From: Falsiroseomonas frigidaquae
Lineage (GTDB): Bacteria; Pseudomonadota; Alphaproteobacteria; Acetobacterales; Acetobacteraceae
Length of the DNA: 64,000 nt
Assembly: GCF_012163145.1 (NCBI RefSeq)
Contig: NZ_JAAVTX010000005.1
Coordinates: forward strand, 434,001-498,000
Direction of reading: 5' to 3'
In this document: positions 53,594-63,176 of the stretch, piece by piece
Position numbering within the stretch: position 1 is the first letter of the stretch
Layout: each line of letters starts with the position of its first letter
Made by a program: the position numbers and the translations under genes
The notes under the pieces: generated by a model
What the model saw: only the letters and a program-made list of their open reading frames with translations
The model's database searches: none
What the model was told of the DNA's origin: nothing

Positions 53594-54310
53594 TCAAGCG
53601 AAGCGGGACTCGACCTTCCCGATACCGGCGAACCGCGCCGCCAGCACACTGCCCACCTGCGGCGCCTGCGCGGGCGTGAGACCCGCCACAACCAGAACAG
53701 CGCCTGCCGGAAGCCCGCCCAGGGCTCGTGCGGATGTCGCCGCCTCCAGAAAGGCCGCGTCCAGATCCAGAAGGACACCCCGTGCCCGACTATCCGCGGC
53801 ACCCAGCGCAACCCGTACGTCAGATGACGGCCAGGGCCGCGACTTTCCAATGACGAGGTAGCCCAGTAACGCGAGATCCGCGATGCAGGAGGGTTCGTCG
53901 TCCGGCACCTCGGAAAAGCGGGTTGCAGCGAGGTCGATGGCCGGATGCAGGCGGGCCAGGATCGGCGGCCCGGCCTCCTCCGGTTCCAGGGAGGAAGCCA
54001 GCACCCCCAGAAGGGCCGCGGTTGCGGAGGTGTGGCGGAGCGAAGCCAACGCCACTGTCGCCGCCGCCGGCAAAAGCCGGCCCTCAGTCACCGGGCCGGC
54101 CAGGCTTGACCCGTCCGGCCGGCGCAAAATGCGAACGCCGCACGCTACATGCCCGGTCTGCTCGAGAATAGCGGCCGCAATCTCGGCGCCATCCAGCGCA
54201 TCGGCCGGAGCCAGCTCGGCTGGAAAAGGCGCCAGCGGGTTGCCCGATTCCAGCGCCTCGACCAGCCATCTGGCCGCGATCTCCGCGCGACCCTCACCTT
54301 CGTTCATCAA
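53594..54310 (-). CDS. Divergent 2-keto-4-pentenoate hydratase/MhpD-like protein
   Basis: 238 residues. Resembles the fumarylacetoacetase/MhpD fold in the segment HPAIDLAATRFSEVPDDEPSCIADLALLGYLVIG, which aligns with HPAIEVxxSRF...IADNxxxGxFVxG of hydratases, and in the ending GSVLAARFAGIGKV. The rest is diverged and the metal ligands are not certain, so activity is unsure. Lies 4 bp after the TRAP large permease and probably belongs to that operon, which hints at a keto- or hydroxy-acid substrate. Confidence 0.6.
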   Translation of the reverse strand: MMNEGEGRAEIAARWLVEALESGNPLAPFPAELAPADALDGAEIAAAILEQTGHVACGVRILRRPDGSSLAGPVTEGRLLPAAATVALASLRHTSATAALLGVLASSLEPEEAGPPILARLHPAIDLAATRFSEVPDDEPSCIADLALLGYLVIGKSRPWPSSDVRVALGAADSRARGVLLDLDAAFLEAATSARALGGLPAGAVLVVAGLTPAQAPQVGSVLAARFAGIGKVESRFA

Positions 54311-54314
54311 GCGC

Positions 54315-55727
54315 TCAATCTAGTGGAGGAAGGTCGGGCAGTTCGGGGACCACGAAGCCACCCTCCGGGATGGACATCAAATCCTGCACCGGTCCCGTTT
54401 GCACGTGGTCATAGAGGTAGGAGGGTAGCCACGTCGCGATGCCAGGGAAAATGTAAAGCAGCGCCATGCCAACCACGACGATGCCGACGAAGGGCAGGCA
54501 GCCGGCAAAGATCTCCGTCAACCGCACCTGCGGTGGTGCAACGCCCTTCAGGTAGTAGGCGGCCATCGCGACCGGCGGAGTCATGAAGGATGTCTGCAGG
54601 TTCAGGGCCACCAGAACGCCGAAGAAGATCGGATCGACGCCGAAGGTGTCCAGCAGCGGCAGGAAGATCGGCACGAAGATCAGCACGATCTCGGACCACT
54701 CCAACGGCCAGCCGAGCAGGAAGATGATGACCTGCGTCACGATCAGGAACGTCACCGTGTTCAGGCTCAACTGGTCGACGAACAGGTTCTCGATGACGTG
54801 GTGGCCGCCGAGATAGCCGAAGACGGAGGTGAAGATGTAGGCGCCCACGAACAGCCAACAGACCATCGCTGTGGTGCGGGCGGTCAAGAAGACGCTCTCC
54901 TTCAACCGCTGGAAGCTGAGCGCATTGTACAGCAAGGCCAGCAGGATCGACCCCATCGCGCCCATCGCCGCGGCCTCGGAGGGCGTGGCCAGGCCGAACA
55001 GGATGGCGCCGAGGACCGCGCCGATCAGCGCGGCCAGCGGCACGAAGGAGGTCACCAGCGCCCAGAGGATCGTGCCAACCGGCACGTTGCGCTCCTCCGG
55101 CGGCAGCCGCGGCGCCATGTTGGGCCGCAGCGTCGCGACAGCCAGCACATAAAGCATGTACAGCAGCGCCAGCCCCAGGCCGGGGAAGAACGCAGCGGCG
55201 TAAAGACGAGCCACCGACGTGCCGGCGGTTGCCCCGTAAAGGATCAGCATGATCGAAGGCGGGATCAGGATGCCGAGGCACCCGCCCGCACAGGTGACGC
55301 CGGCCGCGAGCCGCGGATCGTAGCCAGCCCGCAGCATGGCCGGGAAGGCCAGCAGCCCCATCAGGGTGACGACGGCTCCGACGATGCCGGTGGCCGTCGC
55401 AAACAGCGCACAGGTCGCAAGAGTGGCGATCGCCAAGGCGCCCGGCAATCCGCCGGAAGCCATCTGCAGGGATCGGAACAGGCGATCGAGGATATTCGCA
55501 CGCTCGATGACATAGCCCATGAAAATGAACAGCGGCACCGAGATCAGAACGTCATTCGCCATGACGGCATAGGTGCGCTGCACCAGCAGGTCGAAGACCC
55601 GCATTTCCATCGCGAGGTAGCCGAAGCCAATGCCCATCGCCATCAGCGTGAAGGCAACCGGAAAGCCGAGAAGGATGATGAAGATGAAGCTTCCCAGCAT
55701 GACCATGCCAAGGACCGGGTCGCTCAT
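54315..55727 (-). CDS. TRAP transporter large permease (DctM type)
   Basis: 470 residues with about 12-14 membrane spans. Typical features: GFPVAFTLMAMGIGFGYL, SVPLFIFMGYVIERANI, CAGGCLGILIPPSIMLILYGATAGTSVARLYAAAFFPG, and ATPSEAAAMGAMG. Driven by an ion gradient, it imports organic acids with its small permease and binding protein. Overlaps the DctQ stop by 4 nt. Confidence 0.93.
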   Translation of the reverse strand: MSDPVLGMVMLGSFIFIILLGFPVAFTLMAMGIGFGYLAMEMRVFDLLVQRTYAVMANDVLISVPLFIFMGYVIERANILDRLFRSLQMASGGLPGALAIATLATCALFATATGIVGAVVTLMGLLAFPAMLRAGYDPRLAAGVTCAGGCLGILIPPSIMLILYGATAGTSVARLYAAAFFPGLGLALLYMLYVLAVATLRPNMAPRLPPEERNVPVGTILWALVTSFVPLAALIGAVLGAILFGLATPSEAAAMGAMGSILLALLYNALSFQRLKESVFLTARTTAMVCWLFVGAYIFTSVFGYLGGHHVIENLFVDQLSLNTVTFLIVTQVIIFLLGWPLEWSEIVLIFVPIFLPLLDTFGVDPIFFGVLVALNLQTSFMTPPVAMAAYYLKGVAPPQVRLTEIFAGCLPFVGIVVVGMALLYIFPGIATWLPSYLYDHVQTGPVQDLMSIPEGGFVVPELPDLPPLD

Positions 55728-56320
55728 GCCATCTCCCTCGCCCGGTCAGCCTCGTATTGACGGCGCGCGGCTTCCAGCGCCAACACCTCCATCTCCTCGA
55801 CGTCATTCAGCTTCTGCGGCCACTCGCCCTCGCGAAGGCAGATCACGCAGCGGGCGATCTCGGCGAAGCCCTGGATGAGCACCACCACCGCGGCGAAGCA
55901 GATGACAAACTTGAAGGGCCAGATCAGCGGGCCATCCGGGCTGACCGAGGACTGCTCATTCTGTCCCAGGGAAATCAGGAAGAAATCCCAGCCATAGATG
56001 ATCATGCCAATCATCGCTGGCAGGAAGAACAGGATATAGAGCGCAAGGTCGAGGCCCGCCTGCACGCGAGGCGGCGCAAGGCGATACGCGAAGTCAGCGC
56101 GCACATGGCCGCCGCGTGACAGCGTGTAGGCGCCGGCCATCATGAACAGCGTGCCGTACAGCATGTACGAGACGTCGAACGCCCAACTCGTGGGCGCCCG
56201 AAACAGGTATCGCGCGAATACCTCGTAACAGATGGCCAAGGTCAGCGCGAGAATCAGCCAGGCAAAAACCTTGCCGATCAAGGCGCTGAACCGGTCCACC
56301 GTCAGCAGAACAGCCTGCAC
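55724..56320 (-). CDS. TRAP transporter small permease (DctQ type)
   Basis: 198 residues from a GTG at 56320, chosen because GAGGAGG stands 6 nt upstream; an upstream GTG at 56386 adds a non-hydrophobic tail. Four membrane spans (ALIGKVFAWLILALTLAICYEVF, AFDVSYMLYGTLFMMAGAY, ALYILFFLPAMIGMIIYGWDF, PFKFVICFAAVVVLIQG). GGHVRADF is a common TRAP small-permease segment. Confidence 0.9.
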   Translation of the reverse strand: MQAVLLTVDRFSALIGKVFAWLILALTLAICYEVFARYLFRAPTSWAFDVSYMLYGTLFMMAGAYTLSRGGHVRADFAYRLAPPRVQAGLDLALYILFFLPAMIGMIIYGWDFFLISLGQNEQSSVSPDGPLIWPFKFVICFAAVVVLIQGFAEIARCVICLREGEWPQKLNDVEEMEVLALEAARRQYEADRAREMA

Positions 56321-56407
56321 CAATTGCCTCCTCTCGTTCCTGCCCAGATCAAGAAAGACCCGCCCCTTGGCACAGGGCGGGTCCACGCGACGCGAAGTCG
56401 CGCCGGA

Positions 56408-57532
56408 TCAGTTCTGGCGCGCGAAGAAGTGGGTGAAGGAAATCGCGGCCGGCGCCTGGTAGCGAAGGTAGAAATTCCCTACGCGACGGCACCAGGCACG
56501 CTGGCTGTCTGTCACCTTCTTGAAGAACGGATCGCTTTCGAGGTTGGCGATCACCTGGTCCCAGGCGCGAAGCTGAGCTTCCAGGATGGGCCGGGGCGTC
56601 GGGCGCACCTGCACGCCCTGCGTCTGCGTCATCTCGATCAGGTCGCGGGAGTAGCGGTCCTGCTGCTTCCACGACATGTCGGAGGACGCAGCTTCCGACG
56701 CGTGGCGGATGATCGCCCGGATCTCCGTCGGCAGGCTCTCGAAGCGCGGCCGGTTGAACAGGATCTCGAAGGTTTCCGTGTTCTGATGGAAACTCTGGAT
56801 CATGTAGTTCTTGGCGACGTCCGGGAAGCCGAGGACACGGTCGGAGGAGGGATTGTTGAACTCCGCGCCGTCGATCACGCCGCGCTCCAGCGCCGGCACG
56901 ATCTCCCCACCCGGCAGGGCTGTCACGGCGGCGCCCATGGCGTTGAACAGGTCCGTCGCCAGGCCCACGGTGCGGTAGCGCAGGCCGCGCAACTGGTCGG
57001 CGCTGGTGATCGGGTTCTTGAACCAGCCGAGCGGCTGGGTCGGCATCGGCCCGGTCTGGAAGCCGACGACATTGACCCGCAGGATGTCGCGGATCAGCTC
57101 GTTGTACAGCGCCTCGCCACCGCCGTAGTGGAACCAGCCCAGATATTCATGCGCGTTGCCGAACCAGGCCGGCGGGGTGCCAAACAGGCTGAAGGCCTTG
57201 TTCTTGCCGAACCAATAGGCCGAAACGCCATGCCCGCCATCCAGCGTACCGGCCGAGACCGCGTCCAGCAGCTGGAATGCGCCGACCACGGCCCCGGCAG
57301 GCAGCAATTCCAGGCGCAGGCGCCCGCCTGCCATGGCGTTGACACGAGTAACGAAGTCATTGGCGAACTCGTGAAAGATATCACGCTGCGGCCAGGTCGA
57401 TTGGAACCGCAGATTGACGGTCTGCGCGCGGCTGACATTGGGAGTGGCCAGGACGGCCGTACCTGCGGCGCCAACGGCGGCCGCCTTGAGCAGGCCACGG
57501 CGGCCAGCCCCGTGCGAGGACTTCTCGTTCAT
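56408..57532 (-). CDS. TRAP transporter substrate-binding protein (DctP type), Tat-exported
   Basis: 374 residues from the ATG at 57532. Begins with a twin-arginine signal peptide (GRRGLLKAAAVGAAG, cut near SRAQT). Mature part is a DctP-family binding protein: LRFQSTWPQRDIFHEFANDFV, QPLGWFKNPITSADQLRGLRYRTVGLATDLF (carboxylate-binding arginine region), GVIDGAEFNNPSSD. First gene of dctP-dctQ-dctM-hydratase; the substrate is likely an organic acid of the mannitol/chloroaromatic/alpha-keto-acid subfamily. Confidence 0.9.
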   Translation of the reverse strand: MNEKSSHGAGRRGLLKAAAVGAAGTAVLATPNVSRAQTVNLRFQSTWPQRDIFHEFANDFVTRVNAMAGGRLRLELLPAGAVVGAFQLLDAVSAGTLDGGHGVSAYWFGKNKAFSLFGTPPAWFGNAHEYLGWFHYGGGEALYNELIRDILRVNVVGFQTGPMPTQPLGWFKNPITSADQLRGLRYRTVGLATDLFNAMGAAVTALPGGEIVPALERGVIDGAEFNNPSSDRVLGFPDVAKNYMIQSFHQNTETFEILFNRPRFESLPTEIRAIIRHASEAASSDMSWKQQDRYSRDLIEMTQTQGVQVRPTPRPILEAQLRAWDQVIANLESDPFFKKVTDSQRAWCRRVGNFYLRYQAPAAISFTHFFARQN

Positions 57533-57651
57533 GCTTCCCTCCGGACGTGCCGTCTGCCCACTTCGGAACATTCGACGGCTTGCTTCCCTTACCTCAATAG
57601 GCATCGCCAGATTGGCACGCAACAGTTAGCTGCGGGGAGGGAATTCAGCAG

Positions 57652-58464
57652 CTATTTCGTGACGAAGGCCTTCTCAACCACGTAGGTCGCCGGCCGGTTG
57701 TTGGCGCCCTCAGTGAAGCCGCGCGCCTCCAGGATGGCTCGCATATCCGCGTTCATCGCCTCGCTGCCGCACAACATGGCGCGGTCACGCTCAGGAGAAA
57801 GCGCCGGCAGGCCGAGATCAGCGGTGAGTCGGCCGCTCTCGACCAGGGTGGTGGGACGGCCCTGGTTACGGAACGGCTCCCGCGTCACGCTCGGGTAATA
57901 GACCAGCTTGTCGCGCACCAGTTCGCCCAGTAGCTCATGCTCCGGTAGGTCCCGGGAGAGCAGGTCATGGTAGGCCAGTTCGGCGACCTCCCGCACTGCG
58001 TGGACGACCACCACACGCTCGAACCGGTCGTAGGTCTCAGGTTCCCGCACCAGACTAAGGAACGGGGCCAAGCCGGTGCCCGTCGCGAACAGCCACAGCG
58101 TGCCGCCAGGAATGAGGTTTTCCGTCACCAGCGTGCCCGTGGATTTGCGGCCGATCAGAACCCCGTCGCCTGGCAGGATATGCTGCAGGCGGGAGGTCAG
58201 GGGGCCGTCCTGCACCTTGATGGACAAGAACTCCAGGTGCTCCTCCCATGGCGCGCTGACAACGGAGTAGGCACGCACCAGCGGCTTGCCCTCGACCATC
58301 AGGCCGATCATGGCGAACTGGCCAGCCACGAACCGGAAGTGCGGGTCGCGCGTGCAGGTGAAGGAGAACAGCCGGTCCGTCCAATGATGGACCGTCAGGA
58401 CCCGCTCCAGGAAGAACCCGGGCGGTGCGGCCACTGCGGCCGGAGGGGCGCTGGGGGAGGACAT
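57652..58464 (-). CDS. fpr: Ferredoxin--NADP reductase
   Basis: 270 residues from the ATG at 58464 (AGGGG 4 nt upstream). Bacterial subclass I flavodoxin/ferredoxin-NADP reductase: RAYSVVSAPWEE (FAD binding), GPLTSRLQHILPGD, LWLFATGTGLAPFLSLVR (NADP binding), AMLCGSEAMNADMRAIL and a C-terminal VVEKAFVTK ending as in family members. Full length. Confidence 0.93.
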   Translation of the reverse strand: MSSPSAPPAAVAAPPGFFLERVLTVHHWTDRLFSFTCTRDPHFRFVAGQFAMIGLMVEGKPLVRAYSVVSAPWEEHLEFLSIKVQDGPLTSRLQHILPGDGVLIGRKSTGTLVTENLIPGGTLWLFATGTGLAPFLSLVREPETYDRFERVVVVHAVREVAELAYHDLLSRDLPEHELLGELVRDKLVYYPSVTREPFRNQGRPTTLVESGRLTADLGLPALSPERDRAMLCGSEAMNADMRAILEARGFTEGANNRPATYVVEKAFVTK

Positions 58465-58591
58465 GTCGCCCCTATGCGACAAAGCAGCCTCTGCTGCAAT
58501 GCGATTGGTTTCGCGTCGACACCCGTCTCGCCTGCCACGCAAGCCTGCGGCATGGTGTGGCCACCGCACCCGCTAAAGGCACCATCCCCGC

Positions 58592-59293
58592 ATGACCAAC
58601 CAGCCGCCACTGGGCGTGCCCGTCGATGCAACGCCCCGCCCCCTGCCTGCGCGCGTCCCGCATCGCGGGCATGCCGTGACCCTCGAGCCACTTGCCGTCC
58701 GGCATGCGGCCGAGTTGTGGGAGGCGGCCCAGGCGGATGTGGACGGCGCAGGCTGGGCCTATCTGGGCTATGGGCCCTTTGCCGATGCCTCCGCGATGCA
58801 GCGGCACGTCGCAGCCTTCGCCTCGCAGCATGACCCGATGGCCTGGGCCGTACGCCCCCACAGCAGTGGCGCCGTTTCGGGCTGGCTTACCCTGATGGAG
58901 ATCCAGCCTGCCAACACGGCAATCGAGCTTGGCCACATCTGGTTTTCGCCCCGACTGCAGAGGACCCGGGCGGCAACCGAGGCAATGTTCCTGCTGATGC
59001 GCCACGCCATGGACGACCTCGGCTACAGGCGCCTGGTGTGGAAGTGCAACGCGCTCAATGCGCCATCGCGCCGCGCGGCCGTGCGGCTGGGCTTCATTCA
59101 TGAGGGCGAGTTGCGGGCCCATCTGGTGGTCAAGGGCCGGCGGCGCGATACGACCTTCTACTCGATCCTGGCCGATGAGTGGCCGGCACGACGCGACCGG
59201 ATTGCGGCCTGGCTCGACGACTCGAACTGGGACCACCAGGGGCGCCCACGCCGATCCCTGACAGAAGCCCCCCTGCCCCCCGCTGACGCCTGA
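58592..59293 (+). CDS. GNAT N-acetyltransferase (RimJ/RimL-like)
   Basis: 233 residues. GNAT fold with IELGHIWFSPRLQRTRAATEAMFLLMRHAMDDLGYRR (acetyl-CoA loop diverged) and WKCNALNAPSRRAAVRLGFIHEGELRAHLVVKGRRRDTTFYSI, the hallmark of the RimJ/RimL-type family that acetylates protein N-termini or small amines. Divergent from fpr across 127 bp. Confidence 0.87.
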   Translation: MTNQPPLGVPVDATPRPLPARVPHRGHAVTLEPLAVRHAAELWEAAQADVDGAGWAYLGYGPFADASAMQRHVAAFASQHDPMAWAVRPHSSGAVSGWLTLMEIQPANTAIELGHIWFSPRLQRTRAATEAMFLLMRHAMDDLGYRRLVWKCNALNAPSRRAAVRLGFIHEGELRAHLVVKGRRRDTTFYSILADEWPARRDRIAAWLDDSNWDHQGRPRRSLTEAPLPPADA

Positions 59294-59402
59294 CACGGAG
59301 CGTTGTCGGGGGTGGAGTAGATCAGCAGGCGCGGCCTGTTGTATTTAAATGCATCCTGCAGCAGGGTTTCATCCGATTCGGGATGGTAACGGAGGCATTG
59401 CC

Positions 59403-60599
59403 ATGCCGCGTGTCTTGGAAGATCGGGTTGGCGCTTTTGTGCCAGGCGCCTGGGTTGAATTGGCTGGTGCGACGGCAGGGCCGCTCGCCGGACTGGATTT
59501 TGCCGTCAAAGATCTTTTCGACGTTGCCGGCGTCACGACCGGATATGGCAACCCGGACTGGCAGCGGACCCATGCCCCTGCTGCGGCCACCGCGCCAATC
59601 ATCATGGCGCTGCTCCAGGCCGGTGCGGCTTTACGTGGCAAGACGAAGACGGTCGAACTCGCCTACGGCCTCACCGGCGAGAATGTGTGGTACGGCACGC
59701 CGATCAATCCAGCGGCGCCAGATCGCTTTCCCGGCGGCTCCTCCTGCGGGTCCGCGGCTGCGGTTGGAGCGGGCCTGGTCGATTTCGCGCTTGGCACCGA
59801 CACGGGCGGTTCGGTCCGGATTCCAGCGAGCTATTGCGGCATTTTCGGCATCCGCCCCTCCTGGGGCGCGGTGAACCTGACAGGTGCCTGCCCACTCGGC
59901 CCCAGCTTCGACACCGCCGGCTGGTTCGCAACGCACGCCTCGGTCCTGCGACGGGTCGGCGATGTTCTGTTGCCTCCGGGCGGAGAGGGCGCGCTGGGAC
60001 CGCTGATCAAGGTGCAGGAAGCCTGGGTTAACGCCGTGCCGCAGACGGCCACCGCCCTGGTCAGTGCCCTGGCAAAGATAGAGCGGGTTCTCGGCCCATG
60101 CCTTTCCATGCATCTCGCGCCGGAAGGTCTGACCCAGCTCTATGAGAATTTCCGGGCTGCTCAGGCTGAGGAAGCATGGGCAAGCCTCGGCTCCTGGGTC
60201 GAGGCGACCCGCCCCGCCTTTGGTCCAGGCGTAGGCGAGCGCTTCGCCGCCGCCAAGGCAACAGATCCGTCCTTGGCGGGGAAGGCGCGAGCATTCCGTG
60301 CGCAGTTCCGGCAGCGCGCGCAGGCCCTGCTCGCTGGCGGTGCCGTGCTTGTCTACCCGACCTCCCCCGTCCCGGCGCCGCTGCTGGATGTGAGCGCGGA
60401 CTCCCAGCAGGCGGTGCGGGAACGCACGATGGGGGTGACGGCGATCGCGGGCCTGGCGGGCCTCTGCGAGGTATCGCTACCTGTCGCCCGGGTGGATGGC
60501 GCGCCGGTGGGACTGTCCCTGGTAGCGGCGCCGGGCCGCGACCGCGCCCTGCTGGCGGTGGCGGAGCGCGTGGCCTCGGAGCTCCGTCTTCAGGTCTAG
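59403..60599 (+). CDS. Amidase signature-family hydrolase
   Basis: 398 residues from the ATG at 59403 with CGGAGG 8 nt upstream. Catalytic Ser-cisSer-Lys set visible: Lys in DFAVKDLFDVAG, GGSSCGSAAAVGAGLVDFALGTDTGGSVRIPAS. Similar to amidases that hydrolyse indoleacetamide or related amides; substrate not predictable. An AT-rich TTGTATTTAAAT just upstream may be its promoter. Confidence 0.9.
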   Translation: MPRVLEDRVGAFVPGAWVELAGATAGPLAGLDFAVKDLFDVAGVTTGYGNPDWQRTHAPAAATAPIIMALLQAGAALRGKTKTVELAYGLTGENVWYGTPINPAAPDRFPGGSSCGSAAAVGAGLVDFALGTDTGGSVRIPASYCGIFGIRPSWGAVNLTGACPLGPSFDTAGWFATHASVLRRVGDVLLPPGGEGALGPLIKVQEAWVNAVPQTATALVSALAKIERVLGPCLSMHLAPEGLTQLYENFRAAQAEEAWASLGSWVEATRPAFGPGVGERFAAAKATDPSLAGKARAFRAQFRQRAQALLAGGAVLVYPTSPVPAPLLDVSADSQQAVRERTMGVTAIAGLAGLCEVSLPVARVDGAPVGLSLVAAPGRDRALLAVAERVASELRLQV

Positions 60600-60670
60600 G
60601 CCGCCCGCGCTTGCCCCTCCGCGCCCGCCAGCCTAATCGCTGAGGCGTTGCTGCCTCCGGGACCCTGCCC

Positions 60671-61189
60671 ATGTTGATTCGTGACGCAATCGCGGCCGAT
60701 CTTCCTGCCATCACCGCGATCTACGCCCATCATGTGAAGCTCGGCACCGGAACCTTCGAGGAAGACCCGCCGGGTCCTGAGGAGATGGTGCAACGCATCG
60801 CCAAGGTTCAGGGCGCCGGCTGGGCTTGGCTGGTTGCGGAGCAGGAAGGCGTCGTCATCGGCTACGCCTACTTCAACCAGTTCCGGGATCGTTCCGCATA
60901 TCGCTTCTGCGCCGAAAACTCGATCTATGTGCGGGACGACGTGCGCGGGCAGGGCGTCGGCAAGGCCCTGGTGGAGATCCTGCTCCGCCGGGCCACCGAA
61001 TGCGGCTTCAGGCAGATGCTGGCGGTGATCGGCGACTCTGAGAATGTTGGCTCGATCGGCCTGCACGTCTCGCTCGGGTTCCGGCAGGCCGGTGTGCTCA
61101 AGGCAGCCGGTTTGAAATTCGGTCGCTGGGTGGATGTGGTCTTCATGCAGCGGGCCCTGGGCGAAGGTGATCGCACCTCGCCGCTGTGA
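60671..61189 (+). CDS. Phosphinothricin acetyltransferase-like GNAT protein
   Basis: 172 residues, normal for the Pat/Bar/YncA group: IRDAIAADLPAITAIYAHHV at the start, SIYVRDDVRGQGVGKALVEILL (acetyl-CoA loop), LAVIGDSENVGSIGLHVSLGF, GRWVDVVFMQR. In most bacteria such proteins acetylate methionine sulfone or similar amino acids and not the herbicide. Confidence 0.88.
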   Translation: MLIRDAIAADLPAITAIYAHHVKLGTGTFEEDPPGPEEMVQRIAKVQGAGWAWLVAEQEGVVIGYAYFNQFRDRSAYRFCAENSIYVRDDVRGQGVGKALVEILLRRATECGFRQMLAVIGDSENVGSIGLHVSLGFRQAGVLKAAGLKFGRWVDVVFMQRALGEGDRTSPL

Positions 61190-61192
61190 TTG

Positions 61193-61576
61193 TCAGGCCA
61201 TCACGAGGCTCAGCAGCAGCGCCAGGACCCAAAGCGCCAGGGCGACCGCGCCGACCTGCTCGGCGTGCCAGACCAGGCGCTGGCGAAGCGTACGTGCCAT
61301 AAGCCGCTGGGCCTCCGCGGCAGGCAGGCTCTGCACCAGGGCCGAGGCATGTTCCAGCAGCAGCGACCAGAGCTCGCTCCGCCGCAGGTTGCGCCGCGGC
61401 GTGCGCCAGGCGGCCCAGAGCAGGCCCAGGCAGACAAGGGCAAGAATGTTGCCTCCCGTCCGCAAAGCCAGTGGCAGGTCGTACGAAAGCGCCAGCATCA
61501 GCGTGACGACACCCAGCCCCGCAAAGCTCAAGGCGCGGCGGATGCTGTGGTCCGCCAATGTCTGCATCGTCTCCAT
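61193..61576 (-). CDS. Small hypothetical membrane protein
   Basis: 127 residues from the ATG at 61576, which has GGGAG 6 nt upstream (ATG at 61582 is a weaker start). Two membrane spans near residues 18-55 (LSFAGLGVVTLMLALSY, ILALVCLGLLWAAW) and one at the C-terminus (VGAVALALWVLALLLSLVM), with an arginine-rich segment between. No family recognised. Lies downstream of the LuxO-like gene on the same strand, so may be part of that operon. Confidence 0.65.
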   Translation of the reverse strand: METMQTLADHSIRRALSFAGLGVVTLMLALSYDLPLALRTGGNILALVCLGLLWAAWRTPRRNLRRSELWSLLLEHASALVQSLPAAEAQRLMARTLRQRLVWHAEQVGAVALALWVLALLLSLVMA

Positions 61577-61643
61577 CCGCATCTCCCGACGACCTCGGTC
61601 ACGACCGAAGCGCTGAAATCGTCCAATGGCTCCCGGCAGGTAC

Positions 61644-63170
61644 TCAGTGTCTGCTCGAAGCTGCCTCGCCGCGCCACGCTTGTAGCTTCCGATAGATGGT
61701 CGAAGGGTTGACCCCGAGCATCGCAGCAGCCCGCGGCACGTCCTGATCGGCCCGATCAAGCGCCGCGAGGATGTGGCGTTTCTCAACCTCTGCCAAAGAC
61801 TGAAACACTTCCTCATGATCGGGTCGCGCCTGCGGTGTGGCCGCGAAAGGCGTCTGCGGCGAACTGGAGAGCACCGCTTGGGGCTCAGTGGGGGCCGGAT
61901 ATGGTGGCTCTGACCGCTCGATCTCAGCCACCTTCGGATCCACCAGAGGGCAGCCAGCCTCCTCCACAGCCGCAACTGGCTGCCCGGTCGCGCCACGTAG
62001 AAGCATTGGTGGCAGCATGGACAACTCGACCCGGTCCCCATCATGCAGGACGGCGATGTTCCGCACCACATTCTGCAACTGGCGAACATTCCCTGGCCAG
62101 GCATAGGCAGCCAGGACCTGCTCCACAGCCCGCTCGAAGCCGCGCAGACGTTTGCGCTCCTCCCTCGCGAAAGCTGCCAGAAAGTGCGCCGCAATCAGCA
62201 GAACGTCCGAGCCCCGTTCACGCAGTGGCGGCATGTGCAGCGGCACGACGTATAGGCGGTAGTACAGATCCTCCCGGAACCGTCCCGCCTCGACCTCCAC
62301 CCATGGATCGCGATTGGTGGCGGACACGATCCGGACATCGACTTTCTCCGGCCGCGACGCGCCAACCGGTTGAAAGGTTCCCGTCTGGACAAAGCGCAAC
62401 AGCTTCACCTGCATATCGAGTGGCATTTCGCCAATCTCGTCGAGGAACAGCGTGCCACCGTCGGCCAGCTTGGCTGCGCCGGACCGATTGTCCGTGGCGC
62501 CGGTGAAGGCCCCCTTCACATGGCCGAATATTTCTGATTCCAGCAGGTCACGCGGAATCGCACCGCAGTTCAGGGTGATGAAGGGGCGTCCCTTGCGAGG
62601 GCTCGCATGGTGGACCGCCTCGGCCGCGAGTTCCTTGCCGGTGCCGCTTTCGCCGGTAATGAAGACGTTGGCCTTGCTGGCCGCAACGCTCTCGATCGTC
62701 CGGTACACAGCCTGCATCGCAGGCGATGCGCCAATGAAACCGAAGAAGCGATCGCGGCCAAGTTGCGCCTTCACCTCGCGCAATTCGGTCACGAGCGCAC
62801 GCTTCTCCAGCGCGTTCTGAAGCGTGACTGTCAGCCGCGCCTTGGCATAGGGCTTGACGATGAAGTCGACGGCGCCCTGTCGCATTGCCTCCACCGCATG
62901 ATTCACACTGCCATGCGCCGTGACGACGATGATGGCCGCCTCAACGCCTTCCGCGCGTAGTCGGCGCATGGCCTCGAACCCCGAAAAATCAGGCAGGTCC
63001 AGGTCCATCAGGATGGCATCCGGCCGCCAGGCCTGCGCCTGCTCGAGCGCGGCTGCGCCCGTCTCCGCGACGCGGACTTCAAGGCCGAGCGTCCGCAGCA
63101 AGGCGCCGGCAACCTCGGCCTGCGTCGGTGTATCCTCGACGATCAGGATCCGTGAAGCTGCCGCAGCCAT
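61644..63170 (-). CDS. LuxO-like sigma-54-dependent response regulator
   Basis: 508 residues: receiver domain (phospho-Asp56 in ILMDLDLPDFSG), AAA+ domain with Walker A GESGTGKE at 173-180, GAFTGA at 220-225 for sigma-54 contact, LFLDEIGEM, and a Fis-type helix-turn-helix at the end (AAAMLGVNPSTIYRKLQ). Segments such as FGFIGASPAMQAVYRTIES, SATNRDPW, EDLYYRLYV and WPGNVRQLQNVVRNIAVL closely resemble Vibrio LuxO. It is encoded directly after an HPt protein, as LuxO is beside LuxU. Its targets are unknown. Confidence 0.88.
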   Translation of the reverse strand: MAAAASRILIVEDTPTQAEVAGALLRTLGLEVRVAETGAAALEQAQAWRPDAILMDLDLPDFSGFEAMRRLRAEGVEAAIIVVTAHGSVNHAVEAMRQGAVDFIVKPYAKARLTVTLQNALEKRALVTELREVKAQLGRDRFFGFIGASPAMQAVYRTIESVAASKANVFITGESGTGKELAAEAVHHASPRKGRPFITLNCGAIPRDLLESEIFGHVKGAFTGATDNRSGAAKLADGGTLFLDEIGEMPLDMQVKLLRFVQTGTFQPVGASRPEKVDVRIVSATNRDPWVEVEAGRFREDLYYRLYVVPLHMPPLRERGSDVLLIAAHFLAAFAREERKRLRGFERAVEQVLAAYAWPGNVRQLQNVVRNIAVLHDGDRVELSMLPPMLLRGATGQPVAAVEEAGCPLVDPKVAEIERSEPPYPAPTEPQAVLSSSPQTPFAATPQARPDHEEVFQSLAEVEKRHILAALDRADQDVPRAAAMLGVNPSTIYRKLQAWRGEAASSRH

Positions 63171-63176
63171 AGAACC

